A DNA stretch of 64,000 bases from Polaromonas sp. (GCF_012927415.1 NZ_JABBPF010000161.1:1-64000), one strand, 5' to 3'. Positions 44,162-52,696 are shown, counted from the stretch's first letter. Program-made: numbers and translations. Notes: generated from the sequence alone by a model not told the origin.

Positions 44162-44791
44162 ATGAAGGGCTTACTCGGACTTCTCAAGCAATCCAGGCGA
44201 ACCAAAGAGGTTGACGACAGCGACTCGCTGCTGTTTTCGACCGCTTTTGCCGACCTGGGCGTCGATTCGGCCATGTTGATTCCGTGGGAGGCCCGCGCCA
44301 ACGAAATCGGCTCCAAGCGCCTGTCCGCCAGCCGCGGCAGCAAGCTGCTGCAGGCCCTGTGGGCCAAAGACAAATACATGGCAAAGCTGTCCTCTAACTT
44401 CGTTTCCCGGCTGGAACAGTTTTTTGATTTCGCCTCTGTCACGGCCGGCCGGGACATCATCCGCCAGGATGAATACGGCGACTTCATGATCGTGCTGCTG
44501 ACCGGCACCATTGCTGTGGACCGCGCCCAACCCTGGGGCGAGCGCCTTCGCCTTACGGAAGCGCGCCCAGGCGAATTGCTGGGGGAAATGTCGCTGCTGG
44601 ACAGCGGCATGCGCTTTTCAGTCTGCACCTCGCTCACCGATTGCGAAATTGCCGTGCTGAGCGCCCAGGCGCTCGACGAGATGATGGTCGCTGACCCGGC
44701 ACTGGCCGCCAGCCTGATTGCCCTGCTGGCACGCAAGCTATCGCGGCGCCTCAGGGTGGTCAGCGCCCGGCTGAGCGACAAGAAAATTTGA
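44162..44791 (+). CDS. Cyclic nucleotide-binding domain protein between pilT and pilU
   Basis: 209 residues. The Crp-type nucleotide-binding beta-barrel occupies about residues 80-190 (FFDFASVTAGRDIIRQDEYGDFMIVLLTGTIAV, EARPGELLGEMSLLDSGMRFSVCTSLTDCEIAVL). The phosphate-binding region has GEMSLLDS and an Arg, but no helix-turn-helix follows, so it is not a DNA-binding regulator. Preceded by AGGAG eight bases before ATG 44162. Located inside the pilus retraction operon, so it may tune PilT/PilU or surface sensing by cAMP or c-di-GMP (inference). Confidence 0.83.
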   Translation: MKGLLGLLKQSRRTKEVDDSDSLLFSTAFADLGVDSAMLIPWEARANEIGSKRLSASRGSKLLQALWAKDKYMAKLSSNFVSRLEQFFDFASVTAGRDIIRQDEYGDFMIVLLTGTIAVDRAQPWGERLRLTEARPGELLGEMSLLDSGMRFSVCTSLTDCEIAVLSAQALDEMMVADPALAASLIALLARKLSRRLRVVSARLSDKKI

Positions 44792-44835
44792 CGTGTTCCC
44801 ACCAATGCTCCCGCTGAATTTCTAGAGGACCCTTC

Positions 44836-45972
44836 ATGGAACGCGATCAGGCCAGTAAATTCATCAACGATCTCCTGAGGCTCATGGTCAGCCGCGGCGG
44901 CAGCGACCTGTTCATCACCGGAGACTTCCCCCCCGCCATCAAGGTGGACGGCAGGGTGACCAAGGTATCGTCGCAGCCGCTGAATGCCGGCCATACGCTG
45001 GCACTGGCGCGTGCCCTCATGAACGACAAGCAGTCAGCCGAATTTGAGCGCACCAAGGAGTGCAACTTCGCCATCTCGCCGCCCGGCGTAGGCCGGTTTC
45101 GGGTCAACGCTTTCCTGCAGCAGGGCAAGGTCGGCATGGTGATGCGCGTCATTCCGGCCACCCTGCCCACGATTGACGCCCTGGCGCTGCCGCAGATCCT
45201 CAAGGACGTGGCCATGACCAAGCGCGGGTTGACCATTTTGGTAGGCGCCACCGGCTCGGGCAAGTCGACCACCGTGGCCGCCATGATTGACTGGCGCAAC
45301 GAGCAATCGTTTGGCCACATCATCACGATTGAAGATCCGGTGGAATTTGTCCACATGCACAAAAACTGCGTGGTGACGCAGCGCGAGGTCGGGCTGGACA
45401 CGGACAGCTGGGAGTCCGCACTGAAAAACTCGCTGCGCCAGGCGCCCGATGTGATTTTGATGGGCGAGATCCGCGACCGCGAAACCATGGAGCATGCCCT
45501 GACTTTTGCCGAGACCGGCCATTTGTGCATTGCCACGCTGCACGCCAACAGCGCCAATCAGGCGATGGACCGGATCATCAACTTTTTCCCGGAAGAACGC
45601 CGGGACCAGTTGTTGATGGATTTGTCGCTCAACCTCAAAGCCGTGGTTTCCCAGCGGCTGGTCCCCAAGCAGGACAGCAAGGGGCGTTATGCAGCGGTCG
45701 AAATCATGCTCAATTCACCGCTGATTTCCGACCTGATCTTCAAGGGCGAGGTGACCGAAATCAAGGAGATCATGAAGAAAAGCCGCAATATGGGCATGCA
45801 GACCTTTGACCAGGCGCTGTTTGATGCCTTCGAAGGCAACCATATCAGCTACGAAGACGCCCTGCGCAACGCCGACTCGGTGAACGACCTGCGCCTGCAG
45901 ATCAAGCTCAATTCCCAGCGCGCCAAGTCATCCGACCTGGCAGCGGGTACCGAAAATTTCGCCATCGTTTAA
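44836..45972 (+). CDS. pilU: PilT/PilU-type pilus retraction ATPase
   Basis: 378 residues, PilT paralogue with the longer C-terminal tail typical of PilU. Walker A GATGSGKSTTVAAMID, Asp box ITIEDPVEFVHMHKNC, Walker B IRDRETMEHALTFAETGHLCIATLHAN, and INFFPEERRDQLLMDLSLNLKAVVSQRLVPKQ. Together with PilT it drives forceful retraction. GAGGACC lies before ATG 44836. Confidence 0.93.
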   Translation: MERDQASKFINDLLRLMVSRGGSDLFITGDFPPAIKVDGRVTKVSSQPLNAGHTLALARALMNDKQSAEFERTKECNFAISPPGVGRFRVNAFLQQGKVGMVMRVIPATLPTIDALALPQILKDVAMTKRGLTILVGATGSGKSTTVAAMIDWRNEQSFGHIITIEDPVEFVHMHKNCVVTQREVGLDTDSWESALKNSLRQAPDVILMGEIRDRETMEHALTFAETGHLCIATLHANSANQAMDRIINFFPEERRDQLLMDLSLNLKAVVSQRLVPKQDSKGRYAAVEIMLNSPLISDLIFKGEVTEIKEIMKKSRNMGMQTFDQALFDAFEGNHISYEDALRNADSVNDLRLQIKLNSQRAKSSDLAAGTENFAIV

Positions 45973-46050
45973 ACACACGCGGCAGCACCAGAGCGGCCAG
46001 CGCCTTTCCTGAACGCCTCATTCACCTCGACCCTTCGCGAGTTCTATCCG

Positions 46051-46953
46051 ATGACCAGCACCCACCCCAAAACCTACGAATCATCCACCCCGCGCAAAGT
46101 TGCCTTTCTCGGGCTGGGCGTGATGGGTTACTCGATGGCGGGCCATCTCGCGCTGGCCGGCCATCGGGTCACGGTCTACAACCGCAGCGCCGCAAAAGCC
46201 CACGCATGGTGCGGCGAATTCAAGGGCACGTCGGCCACCACCCCGCGCGAAGCCGCCGCCGGTGCCGATATTGTGTTTTGCTGCGTCGGCAATGACGATG
46301 ACCTGCGTGCGGTGGCATTGGGCACGGAAGGCGCTTTTGCAGGCATGAAGCCGGCTGCCGTGTTTGCAGACCACACCACGGCATCGGCCAATGTGGCCCG
46401 CGAACTGCACGCCGCAGCCCGGCCACTTGGCCTGCAATTCATCGACGCCCCCGTCTCTGGCGGCCAGGCAGGTGCCCAGAACGGCGCGCTCACCGTGATG
46501 TGCGGTGGCGACGCGGCGGCGTTCGACATCGTCAAGCCGGCCGGCATGGCTTTTTCAAAGGCTTTCACCCTGATGGGCGAGGTAGGTGCCGGCCAGCTCA
46601 CCAAAATGGTCAACCAGATCTGTATTGCCGGCCTGGTACAGGGCTTGAGCGAAGCCGTGGCCTTTGGCCAGAAAGCCGGGCTGGATGTGAATCAGGTGCT
46701 CGACGTGATCGGCAAGGGCGCAGCGCAAAGCTGGCAGCTCGACAATCGCGGCAAGACCATGGTGGCCGACCAGTTCGATTTCGGTTTTGCGGTTGACTGG
46801 ATGCGCAAGGATCTGGGACTGGTGCTGGACGAAGCCAAACGAAATGGAGCCCGACTGCCCGTGACGGCCCTGGTAGACCAGTTTTATGCCGACGTGCAAG
46901 CCATGGGTGGCCAGCGCTGGGATACTTCCAGCCTCATCAGGCGCCTGAAATAA
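46051..46953 (+). CDS. Beta-hydroxyacid dehydrogenase (3-hydroxyisobutyrate/tartronate-semialdehyde type)
   Basis: 300 residues. Rossmann NAD(P) motif FLGLGVMGYSMAGHLALAGHRVTVYNRS (about 11-38), substrate motif DAPVSGGQAGAQNGALTVMCGG (about 130-152), catalytic Lys in GAGQLTKMVNQICIAG (about 183-187) and a helical C-terminal domain. The exact substrate (3-hydroxyisobutyrate, tartronate semialdehyde or similar) cannot be resolved; neighbours do not help. Confidence 0.85.
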   Translation: MTSTHPKTYESSTPRKVAFLGLGVMGYSMAGHLALAGHRVTVYNRSAAKAHAWCGEFKGTSATTPREAAAGADIVFCCVGNDDDLRAVALGTEGAFAGMKPAAVFADHTTASANVARELHAAARPLGLQFIDAPVSGGQAGAQNGALTVMCGGDAAAFDIVKPAGMAFSKAFTLMGEVGAGQLTKMVNQICIAGLVQGLSEAVAFGQKAGLDVNQVLDVIGKGAAQSWQLDNRGKTMVADQFDFGFAVDWMRKDLGLVLDEAKRNGARLPVTALVDQFYADVQAMGGQRWDTSSLIRRLK

Positions 46954-47003
46954 GCCTGGGGAATATCTTCAGGCCAGCCGCCCGTGAACGTGGCGGCAAG
47001 GGC

Positions 47004-47639
47004 TCACAACCTGACGGATGATGAAGACTGAATGCGCATCAGCTCATCCTGGCTGATGATTTCAAAAATGCGTATGACTTTTTGCACGCCGGGCGTGGCG
47101 CGAACCACTTCGGTCGCCCGGTCTGCCTCGCGCATCGTCACCCGCCCCATCAGGTAGGTCGTGCCCCGCTCGGTCACGACCTTGAAGGCGTTCGATTGCA
47201 GATCCTTGGCGTCGAGCAGCATGGCCTTGATGCGTCCCGTGAGCAGCGTATCCGAAGAGCGCTCAACCAGCGACGGGCTGTTCAGAACGGCCAGCTCATT
47301 GACGACGCTCGTGACATTTTCCACCCGCGACACCACTTGCTCAACCAGCTTCCTGTCCTGCAGATTGGGCACCTCACCGGTCAGCAGCACCTGACGGTTG
47401 TAACTGGTGACGCTGACGCGCACGCGCGTGCCAAGCTCGGAACGGATCCGGTTGGCAGCCCGTAGCTCGATGGCCTCATCGTCAAGCTGGGCACCCGAGG
47501 TGCGCCGGTCGATGACCACCAGCGACCCGCCTGCCACCGCGCCGCCCACCATGAGCGGTACACAAGCCGCCAGGGCGCCACAAAGCAGCGTCGCCGCGCA
47601 TGCCGACAGGGCCAGACGTTTCATCACAATTGCTTTCAT
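47004..47639 (-). CDS. dolP: BON-domain outer-membrane lipoprotein (DolP/YraP-like)
   Basis: 211 residues. Lipoprotein signal (LLCGALAAC, Cys about 26), two BON domains (about 50-125: IRSELGTRVRVSVTSYNRQVLLTGEVPNLQDRKLVEQVVSRVENVTSVVNEL; about 130-200: RIKAMLLDAKDLQSNAFKVVTERGTTYLMGRVTMREADRATEVVRATPGVQKV). The order rsmI, yraN, diaA, yraP is conserved from E. coli. DolP supports outer-membrane integrity near the BAM complex. ATG 47639 overlaps the diaA stop (ATGA). Confidence 0.9.
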   Translation of the reverse strand: MKAIVMKRLALSACAATLLCGALAACVPLMVGGAVAGGSLVVIDRRTSGAQLDDEAIELRAANRIRSELGTRVRVSVTSYNRQVLLTGEVPNLQDRKLVEQVVSRVENVTSVVNELAVLNSPSLVERSSDTLLTGRIKAMLLDAKDLQSNAFKVVTERGTTYLMGRVTMREADRATEVVRATPGVQKVIRIFEIISQDELMRIQSSSSVRL

Positions 47640-48235
47640 ACCGAAGACTCCTGATCACCAAGTAACTGGGTATCCACGCCGTCACAAATGCAGTGAATGA
47701 CGAGAGAATGCACTTCCTGAATACGGGCAGTTCGCTCATGCGGCACACAGACATGGACATCGGTTTCGCGCAGGGCCTGGCTGATCTTGCCGCCGCCCCG
47801 GCCAGTCAGCGCCACCACGGTCATTTCGCGCTCGTGCGCCGCTTCGATAGCGGCCAGCACATTGGCCGAGTTGCCGCTGGTGCTCAGGGCGAGCAATACA
47901 TCGCCGGCAACGCCGAGGGCGCGGACCTGCTTGGAAAAAATCACGCTGAAATCGTAATCGTTGGCAATCGCGGTAATGATGGAGCTGTCGGTCGTCAGGG
48001 CAATTGCGCCTAGTTCTGGCCGTTCCCGTTCGTAGCGGCCGACAAATTCTGCAGCGAAGTGCTGCGCATCAGCGGCCGAGCCGCCATTGCCGCAAGCCAG
48101 TACCTTGCCGCCACTGGTGACGCTGGCCAAAATGGCCTGCACCGCCGCAGCGACAGGTTTGGAAAGGATTTGCGCCGCCTGGTATTTGAGATCGGCGCTG
48201 TCGATAAATTGCTGTTCGATTCGTTGTTCAAGCAT
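47636..48235 (-). CDS. diaA: SIS-domain protein, DiaA/GmhA-like
   Basis: 199 residues from ATG 48235. SIS phosphosugar fold with GGKVLACGNGGSAADAQHFAAEFVGRYERERPELGAIALTTDSSIITAIANDYDF and VLLALSTSGNSANVLAAIEAAHEREMTVVALTGRGGG. It resembles both phosphoheptose isomerase GmhA and the DnaA-binding protein DiaA. Position beside yraN and dolP favours DiaA, a replication-initiation positive factor; GmhA activity is not excluded. Its upstream ribosome-binding site is weak. Confidence 0.83.
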   Translation of the reverse strand: MLEQRIEQQFIDSADLKYQAAQILSKPVAAAVQAILASVTSGGKVLACGNGGSAADAQHFAAEFVGRYERERPELGAIALTTDSSIITAIANDYDFSVIFSKQVRALGVAGDVLLALSTSGNSANVLAAIEAAHEREMTVVALTGRGGGKISQALRETDVHVCVPHERTARIQEVHSLVIHCICDGVDTQLLGDQESSV

Positions 48236-48358
48236 GCTCGAATGATACCGGGTCACTGTGCCGCCCCGTGCCTTCGGGAGGCTTGAGCCTTGACAGCGCA
48301 AGGTATGGTTACAAATTCGCCGCCATTTTCGCGCCGGCATCATGGCGGCACCCGGCTG

Positions 48359-48829
48359 TCATGAAGCGTCGAAGGCTGCGATCAGCCATTCAATGTGCGC
48401 TTCGGGCCTGCCGTGAGCTGCCGCACCATGCAGCGCGCCCTGCACCAGCACCACATCAAAACGGCAAGGCGGCGGGCTGGCAAACCGCAGCAGATAGTGA
48501 CGCGCGGCAAAAATAATGCGCCGCTGCTTGACGCTGCCGATGCTGGCCGCAGCGCCACCATGCGAACTGCCCGAGCGCTGGCGCACCTCGACAAACACCA
48601 GCGTGCCATCGGCGGCGCGCATCACCAGATCAATTTCGCCACCACCTCGCCCCGGCGTCCGATAATTGGCCTCCACCAATTTCATTCCGCCACGAATCAG
48701 CCAGGCGAGCGCGGCCGACTCGGCCGCATCACCGCGCGACTTGGTGGTAATCTCTTTTGGCAAGGCCGGAGCAATCTTTTCCAAGCTCTCGGGCGCTGCC
48801 TTGATCCCCTGTTTTCTGGAAAACCACAT
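48359..48829 (-). CDS. yraN: YraN/UPF0102 family protein
   Basis: 156 residues from ATG 48829 (MWFSRKQGIKA); an upstream ATG at 48853 would add eight residues. Nuclease-like fold: KSRGDAAESAALAWLIRGGMKLVEANYRTPGRGGGEIDLVMRAADGTLVFVEVRQR (with the acidic GEIDLV, EVRxR pattern of the restriction-endonuclease-like superfamily) and VKQRRIIFAARHYLLRF. Function unknown; possible Holliday junction resolvase relative. The start codon overlaps by one base with the start of the opposite-strand rsmI. Confidence 0.88.
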   Translation of the reverse strand: MWFSRKQGIKAAPESLEKIAPALPKEITTKSRGDAAESAALAWLIRGGMKLVEANYRTPGRGGGEIDLVMRAADGTLVFVEVRQRSGSSHGGAAASIGSVKQRRIIFAARHYLLRFASPPPCRFDVVLVQGALHGAAAHGRPEAHIEWLIAAFDAS

Positions 48830-49740
48830 TGAACGCTTCTTTCGAATTGGCACTGGACGCCGCCCGCGCCGCAGCGGGTATGCAGCATTATCCTGAAGCC
48901 GCGCTGTATGTCGTGGCCACCCCGATTGGCAACCTCGCTGACATCAGCCTGCGCGCCCTGTACGTCCTGCAGCTTGTTAACGCCATCGCCTGCGAAGACA
49001 AGCGCCACACCCAACCCCTGCTGCGCCAGTACGGCATTGACAAACCGCTGCTGGCCGTGCACCAGCACAACGAAGCCGAAGCCGCCGGCCTCGTCGTGCA
49101 GCGCCTGCAGCGCGGCGAGCGCGTGGCTTATGTCAGCGACGCCGGAACACCCGCCGTGAGCGACCCCGGCGCGCGCCTGGTGGCCGCTGTCCGCGGCGCC
49201 GGATTCAAGGTCATGCCTCTGCCCGGTGCCAGCAGCGTTACCACCGTGCTCAGCGCCGCTGGCGTCACTAGGGCCGAAGGCAGCGCCGAGAGTGGCACCA
49301 GTTTTGTCTTTGCCGGATTTTTGCCCAGCAAGGCGGGCGAGCGCGACCAGGCGATTGCCCTGCTGCAGGCCGACACGCGCGCAACGGTGATTCTGGAAGC
49401 GCCGCACCGCATCGAAGCGCTGGCCCGCGCGCTTGGCTTGCTGCAAAGCCGGCTGATCACGGTGGGGCGTGAGCTGACCAAACAGTTTGAGGAAATTGCC
49501 ACCATGCCCGCACAGGATTTTGCCGCCTGGCTGGCTGCTGGCCCGCAGCGCACGCGCGGCGAATTCGCACTGGTGCTGCATGCATCGGCACCGCATCAGG
49601 GCCCGGACGACAGCAGCCGGGTGCTGCAACTGCTGCTGGCGGAATTGCCACTGAAGACCGCCGTCAGGCTCGCCGCCGAAATCACAGGTGCGGCGCGCAA
49701 CGAGCTTTATGACGCCGCCCTGAAACTCAAAAAAGAATGA
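48829..49740 (+). CDS. rsmI: 16S rRNA (cytidine-2'-O)-methyltransferase RsmI
   Basis: 303 residues if TTG 48829 is used (GGA eight bases upstream); ATG 48880 (MQHYPEAALYVVATPIGNLADISL) is an alternative. SAM-dependent tetrapyrrole-methylase-like fold: LYVVATPIGNLADISLRAL, CEDKRHTQPLLRQYGI, HQHNEAEAA, VAYVSDAGTPAVSDPGARLV, PLPGASSVTTVLSAAG, FAGFLPSK, EAPHRIEALARAL, TVGRELTKQFEE. RsmI 2'-O-methylates C1402 of 16S rRNA. Ends in ATGA overlap with the exporter gene. Confidence 0.93.
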   Translation: MNASFELALDAARAAAGMQHYPEAALYVVATPIGNLADISLRALYVLQLVNAIACEDKRHTQPLLRQYGIDKPLLAVHQHNEAEAAGLVVQRLQRGERVAYVSDAGTPAVSDPGARLVAAVRGAGFKVMPLPGASSVTTVLSAAGVTRAEGSAESGTSFVFAGFLPSKAGERDQAIALLQADTRATVILEAPHRIEALARALGLLQSRLITVGRELTKQFEEIATMPAQDFAAWLAAGPQRTRGEFALVLHASAPHQGPDDSSRVLQLLLAELPLKTAVRLAAEITGAARNELYDAALKLKKE

Positions 49741-50963
49741 ATCCCAACGCCGACTCACTTTGGCGCGGACCGCGCTGGGCGCTCGCCGCCTTGCTGGCCG
49801 TACTCGGCATGCTGGGACCGTTTTCAATTGACACCTACATTCCGGCCTTTGCCGGCATGACTCAGTCGCTGGGCGCAACGCCGGTGCAAATGCAGCAGAC
49901 GCTATCGGCTTATCTGTTCGGTTTTGCATTCATGAACCTGTTCCATGGCGCACTTGCCGACAGCTTTGGCCGCCGGCCCATCGTGTTGTGGGGCATTGCC
50001 ATGTTCACTCTGGCGTCTGCCGGTTGCGCCCTGTCGCAAAACGTGGGCCAGCTGGTGTTTTTCAGGGCCATGCAGGGCTTGTCCACCGGCGCGGGCATCG
50101 TGGTGTCACGCGCCGTGATACGCGACATGTTTCCGCCCGCACAGGCGCAGCAGGTGATGAGCCAGGTCACCATTTATTTCGGCGTGGCCCCGGCGCTGGC
50201 GCCGATTGTCGGTGGGTGGCTGTTTGTGCATCTCGGCTGGCACAGCATTTTCTGGTTTCTCACTGGCGTCGGTGTCGTGCTCTGGCTTACCAACTACCGT
50301 TTTTTGCCGGAAACGCTGCAGCTTGAGGCGCGCCAGCCTTTTGAAGTACGACACCTGATGCGCGGTTACTGGCAACTGGGGTCAAGCCCGCGCTTTCTGC
50401 TGCTGGCACTGGCCAGCGGCGTGCCCTTCAATGGCATGTTTTTGTATGTGCTGTCGGCGCCGGCGTTTCTGGGTGAGCACCTGGCGCTGCAGCCGACCCA
50501 GTTTTTCTGGTTTTTCATGCTGACCATCTCCGGCATCATGTCGGGCGCCTGGCTGAGTGGCCGCATGGCCGGAAAAATCGCGCCCAAACGGCAAATCCGC
50601 CACGGCTTTGTCATCATGCTGGTGACCTCCGTGCTCAATCTGGTGGCCAATCTGCTGTTCACCGCGCACGTAGCGTGGGCGCTGTTTCCGATTGCCATTT
50701 TTGCCTTCGGCTGGGCGATGATGGTGCCGGTGGTGACGCTGCTGGTACTTGACCTTTACCCCGAGCGGCGCGGCATGGCGTCTTCCCTGCAGGCCTTTAT
50801 CGGCTCCACCGCCAACGGCCTGGTGGCTGGCGTGGTTGCGCCGCTGGTGATGCATTCGACACCGGCGCTGGCCGCCGTGTCTCTCGGCATGATGTGCATT
50901 GGCCTGGTCGCGTGGGTCTATCTGCACCATCGCTGGCCCGACATTGGCCGGGCTGTGGGCTAG
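49737..50963 (+). CDS. Bcr/CflA-family MFS multidrug exporter
   Basis: 408 residues with 12 membrane segments. LGMLGPFSIDTYIPAFAGMTQSLGATPVQMQQTLSAYLFGFAFMNLFHGALADSFGRRPIVL holds the Bcr/CflA signature and the GxxxDRxGRRP-type loop (here ADSFGRRP). Probably exports hydrophobic drugs or bicyclomycin-like compounds; no drug has been inferred. ATG 49737 overlaps the rsmI stop (ATGA), so it is translationally coupled to rsmI. Confidence 0.9.
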   Translation: MNPNADSLWRGPRWALAALLAVLGMLGPFSIDTYIPAFAGMTQSLGATPVQMQQTLSAYLFGFAFMNLFHGALADSFGRRPIVLWGIAMFTLASAGCALSQNVGQLVFFRAMQGLSTGAGIVVSRAVIRDMFPPAQAQQVMSQVTIYFGVAPALAPIVGGWLFVHLGWHSIFWFLTGVGVVLWLTNYRFLPETLQLEARQPFEVRHLMRGYWQLGSSPRFLLLALASGVPFNGMFLYVLSAPAFLGEHLALQPTQFFWFFMLTISGIMSGAWLSGRMAGKIAPKRQIRHGFVIMLVTSVLNLVANLLFTAHVAWALFPIAIFAFGWAMMVPVVTLLVLDLYPERRGMASSLQAFIGSTANGLVAGVVAPLVMHSTPALAAVSLGMMCIGLVAWVYLHHRWPDIGRAVG

Positions 50964-50983
50964 CGCCGGGCCGATCCGGGGCA

Positions 50984-51469
50984 TCAGTTGTTGTCGTTCA
51001 TCCTGATGGGAATTTCCATGCCCTGGCCGGTACGCTGGACGACATTGCCGCCGTCCAGATAGACCCAGAAGTACATGTCCTGGGTGACGTCCAGCCAGCG
51101 GTAGGTCATGATGTCCCCGGACCAGGAGGCGACCCGGTCAATGCTCGCGGGCCGGCCAAACTCGCGTTCCACGTCCCCACGCGTCCATTTGCCCGGCTCG
51201 ATTTTTGAAAGCTCGGCGAGCGTCATCATCTGACGCACGGCGATCACCCGGCCCGCAGCGTCCAGATCGACCATCACGGCGCGCTGGCCGGCGGGTTGGG
51301 ACGAGTACTGCAGCCGTGTCCCGCCAGCCACCGGCAGCACGCGCGACGGCTTGCCGTAATGCGCCACGACATCTTCGCGCGACATGCCCGGCTGCACTGC
51401 GGACATGGCACAAGCCGCCGTGAGCAGCACGGCCAGCGCAAGACTTGCAACATTTTTGACAACCCTCAT
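50984..51469 (-). CDS. BamE/SmpA-like outer-membrane lipoprotein
   Basis: 161 residues with a lipoprotein signal (LLTAACAMS, Cys about 20). The remainder has the SmpA/BamE pattern twice: PGMSREDVVAHYGKPSRVLPVAGGTRLQYSSQ and PGKWTRGDVEREFGRPASIDRV followed by a beta-sheet (DIMTYRWLDVTQDMYFWVYLD). Likely an outer-membrane lipoprotein of the BamE-fold superfamily, not BamE itself. Promoter region upstream contains the CCCTGA hexamer array. Confidence 0.78.
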   Translation of the reverse strand: MRVVKNVASLALAVLLTAACAMSAVQPGMSREDVVAHYGKPSRVLPVAGGTRLQYSSQPAGQRAVMVDLDAAGRVIAVRQMMTLAELSKIEPGKWTRGDVEREFGRPASIDRVASWSGDIMTYRWLDVTQDMYFWVYLDGGNVVQRTGQGMEIPIRMNDNN

Positions 51470-51542
51470 GGCTTACTCCCGATTGATGGACTAGTTTGAC
51501 ATTTTCCGGAAAAGATTGTTTCCCGGCGAAACCTGAGTCCTG

Positions 51543-51583
51543 CCCTGACCCTGACCCTGACCCTGACCCTGACCCTGACCCTG
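51543..51583. repeat. Hexanucleotide tandem array (CCCTGA)
   Basis: Six perfect CCCTGA units (51543-51578) followed by CCCTG. Located between the two divergent starts, 74 bp from the lipoprotein gene and 76 bp from ytfE. Hexamer arrays can change length by slipped-strand pairing and so alter promoter spacing without changing a frame. Confidence 0.9.
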
Positions 51584-51590
51584 CTATTAA

Positions 51591-51613
51591 AAGATACATT
51601 GTTAATGCACTTT
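51591..51613 (+). promoter_or_regulatory. Candidate NsrR binding site upstream of ytfE
   Basis: AAGATACATT-GTT-AATGCACTTT has the 10-3-10 layout of the NsrR consensus (AAGATGYATT-TNA-AATRCATCTT), with about 17 of 22 defined positions matching. It lies 46-68 bp before the ytfE start. A TTGTTA / TAAAAT pair (51599-51604, 51620-51625; 15-bp spacer) overlaps it. ytfE is a classical NsrR target, so repression relieved by nitric oxide is likely (inference). Confidence 0.6.
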
Positions 51614-51658
51614 ATGCCATAAAATAGCGTTCTTACACGAACCATCGAGGATATTTCC

Positions 51659-52405
51659 ATGAGCGCCAGAGACAAATTTGAACCCACTGCTGCGACCGCG
51701 ACAGCCGATCGCGCAGAGCAATCCCTGGGACGCCTTGCCGTGGACCTGCCAGGCGCGACGGCCGTGTTCAGGAAGCTGAAACTGGACTTCTGCTGCGGCG
51801 GTCTCGTCAGCCTGCGCCAGGCGGCACTGGACAAACAGCTGGACCTGGACGACGTGCTGGGCCAGCTCGCCGCGCTGGAGCGGCCTGACGCCCTGCCTGA
51901 AAACGTGGCACCCGGCGCGCTGATCGACCACATCATCAGCCGCTACCATGAGGTTCACCGCATCCAGCTGCCCGAGCTGGTCCGCATGGCGCGCCGCGTC
52001 GAGGCGGTGCACCGCGAACACCCGGATCTGCCCACCGGGCTGGCCGCACTGCTGGAAGGGATGGAGCAGGAACTGCTGGCACACATGCAAAAAGAAGAGC
52101 TTATTTTGTTTCCGCTGCTCAAGTCGGGCGGCCGCCCTTTTGCCGACCGGCCCATCAGCGTGATGCGCGAGGAACACACCAGCCACGGCCAGGCGCTGGA
52201 CCAGGTCCATGCCCTCACGAACGACATGCAGGCCCCCGAAGGCGCGTGCAATACCTGGCGCGCGCTTTACACCGGCATCGCGCAGTTCACCGACGACCTG
52301 ATCAACCACATCCATCTGGAAAACAACGTGCTGTTTCCGGCCTTTGAAGCCGCCAGGGTGTCGGGCTGCGGCAGCGCCGAAGGCAGCGCTTGCGGCTGCC
52401 AATAA
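51659..52405 (+). CDS. ytfE: Iron-sulfur cluster repair di-iron protein (YtfE/RIC/ScdA)
   Basis: 248 residues from ATG 51659, with GAGGA ten bases upstream. An N-terminal ScdA_N-type segment (DLPGATAVFRKLKLDFCCGGLVSLRQAA, with the CCGG motif, about 20-50) precedes a hemerythrin-like domain (about 80-235) holding HII-SRYHEVHR, HREHPD, EQELLAHMQKEELILFPLL, REEHTSHG and HIHLENNVLFP, whose His/Glu bind two irons. The C-terminus GCGSAEGSACGC is Cys-rich. Repairs Fe-S clusters damaged by NO or oxidation. Confidence 0.93.
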   Translation: MSARDKFEPTAATATADRAEQSLGRLAVDLPGATAVFRKLKLDFCCGGLVSLRQAALDKQLDLDDVLGQLAALERPDALPENVAPGALIDHIISRYHEVHRIQLPELVRMARRVEAVHREHPDLPTGLAALLEGMEQELLAHMQKEELILFPLLKSGGRPFADRPISVMREEHTSHGQALDQVHALTNDMQAPEGACNTWRALYTGIAQFTDDLINHIHLENNVLFPAFEAARVSGCGSAEGSACGCQ

Positions 52406-52438
52406 GCCGCTGAATCAGGCTGGCAAGCGCGAGCGGCG

Positions 52439-52696
52439 TTAGCGCCCAGCCGGCAAGCCGGGTTTGCGGCGATTTGTCGGCGCTCCAGAATGCGCTGCCG
52501 TGCGCGCCACCGGATCGGCGCTTGCCGGGTCGATCGGCGGGCCATCCCACCCAGCCTCGAAGGCTGCAGGGTCTTTGCCCGCCGCGCCCAACCGGTCAGT
52601 CTTGCGCGATGCGGGCTGATGGCCAAAAGACTCGAAGGTATTGAAAAAGGTGAGCTGCTGCAGGCCCAGCCCGAAGTTGAAGGTGGCGATGCCCAT
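52439..52696 (-). CDS. Possible small ORF downstream of uspA
   Basis: An 85-codon frame from ATG 52696 fills the gap between the ytfE and uspA 3' ends. The first 30 residues (MGIATFNFGLGLQQLTFFNTFESFG) look protein-like, but the rest is Pro/Ala/Arg-rich and no family is recognised. It lies 9 bp after the uspA stop on the same strand, so a small coupled gene or a decayed remnant is possible. If not coding, this 299-bp gap (52406-52704) holds nothing else that I can see. Confidence 0.2.
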   Translation of the reverse strand: MGIATFNFGLGLQQLTFFNTFESFGHQPASRKTDRLGAAGKDPAAFEAGWDGPPIDPASADPVARTAAHSGAPTNRRKPGLPAGR

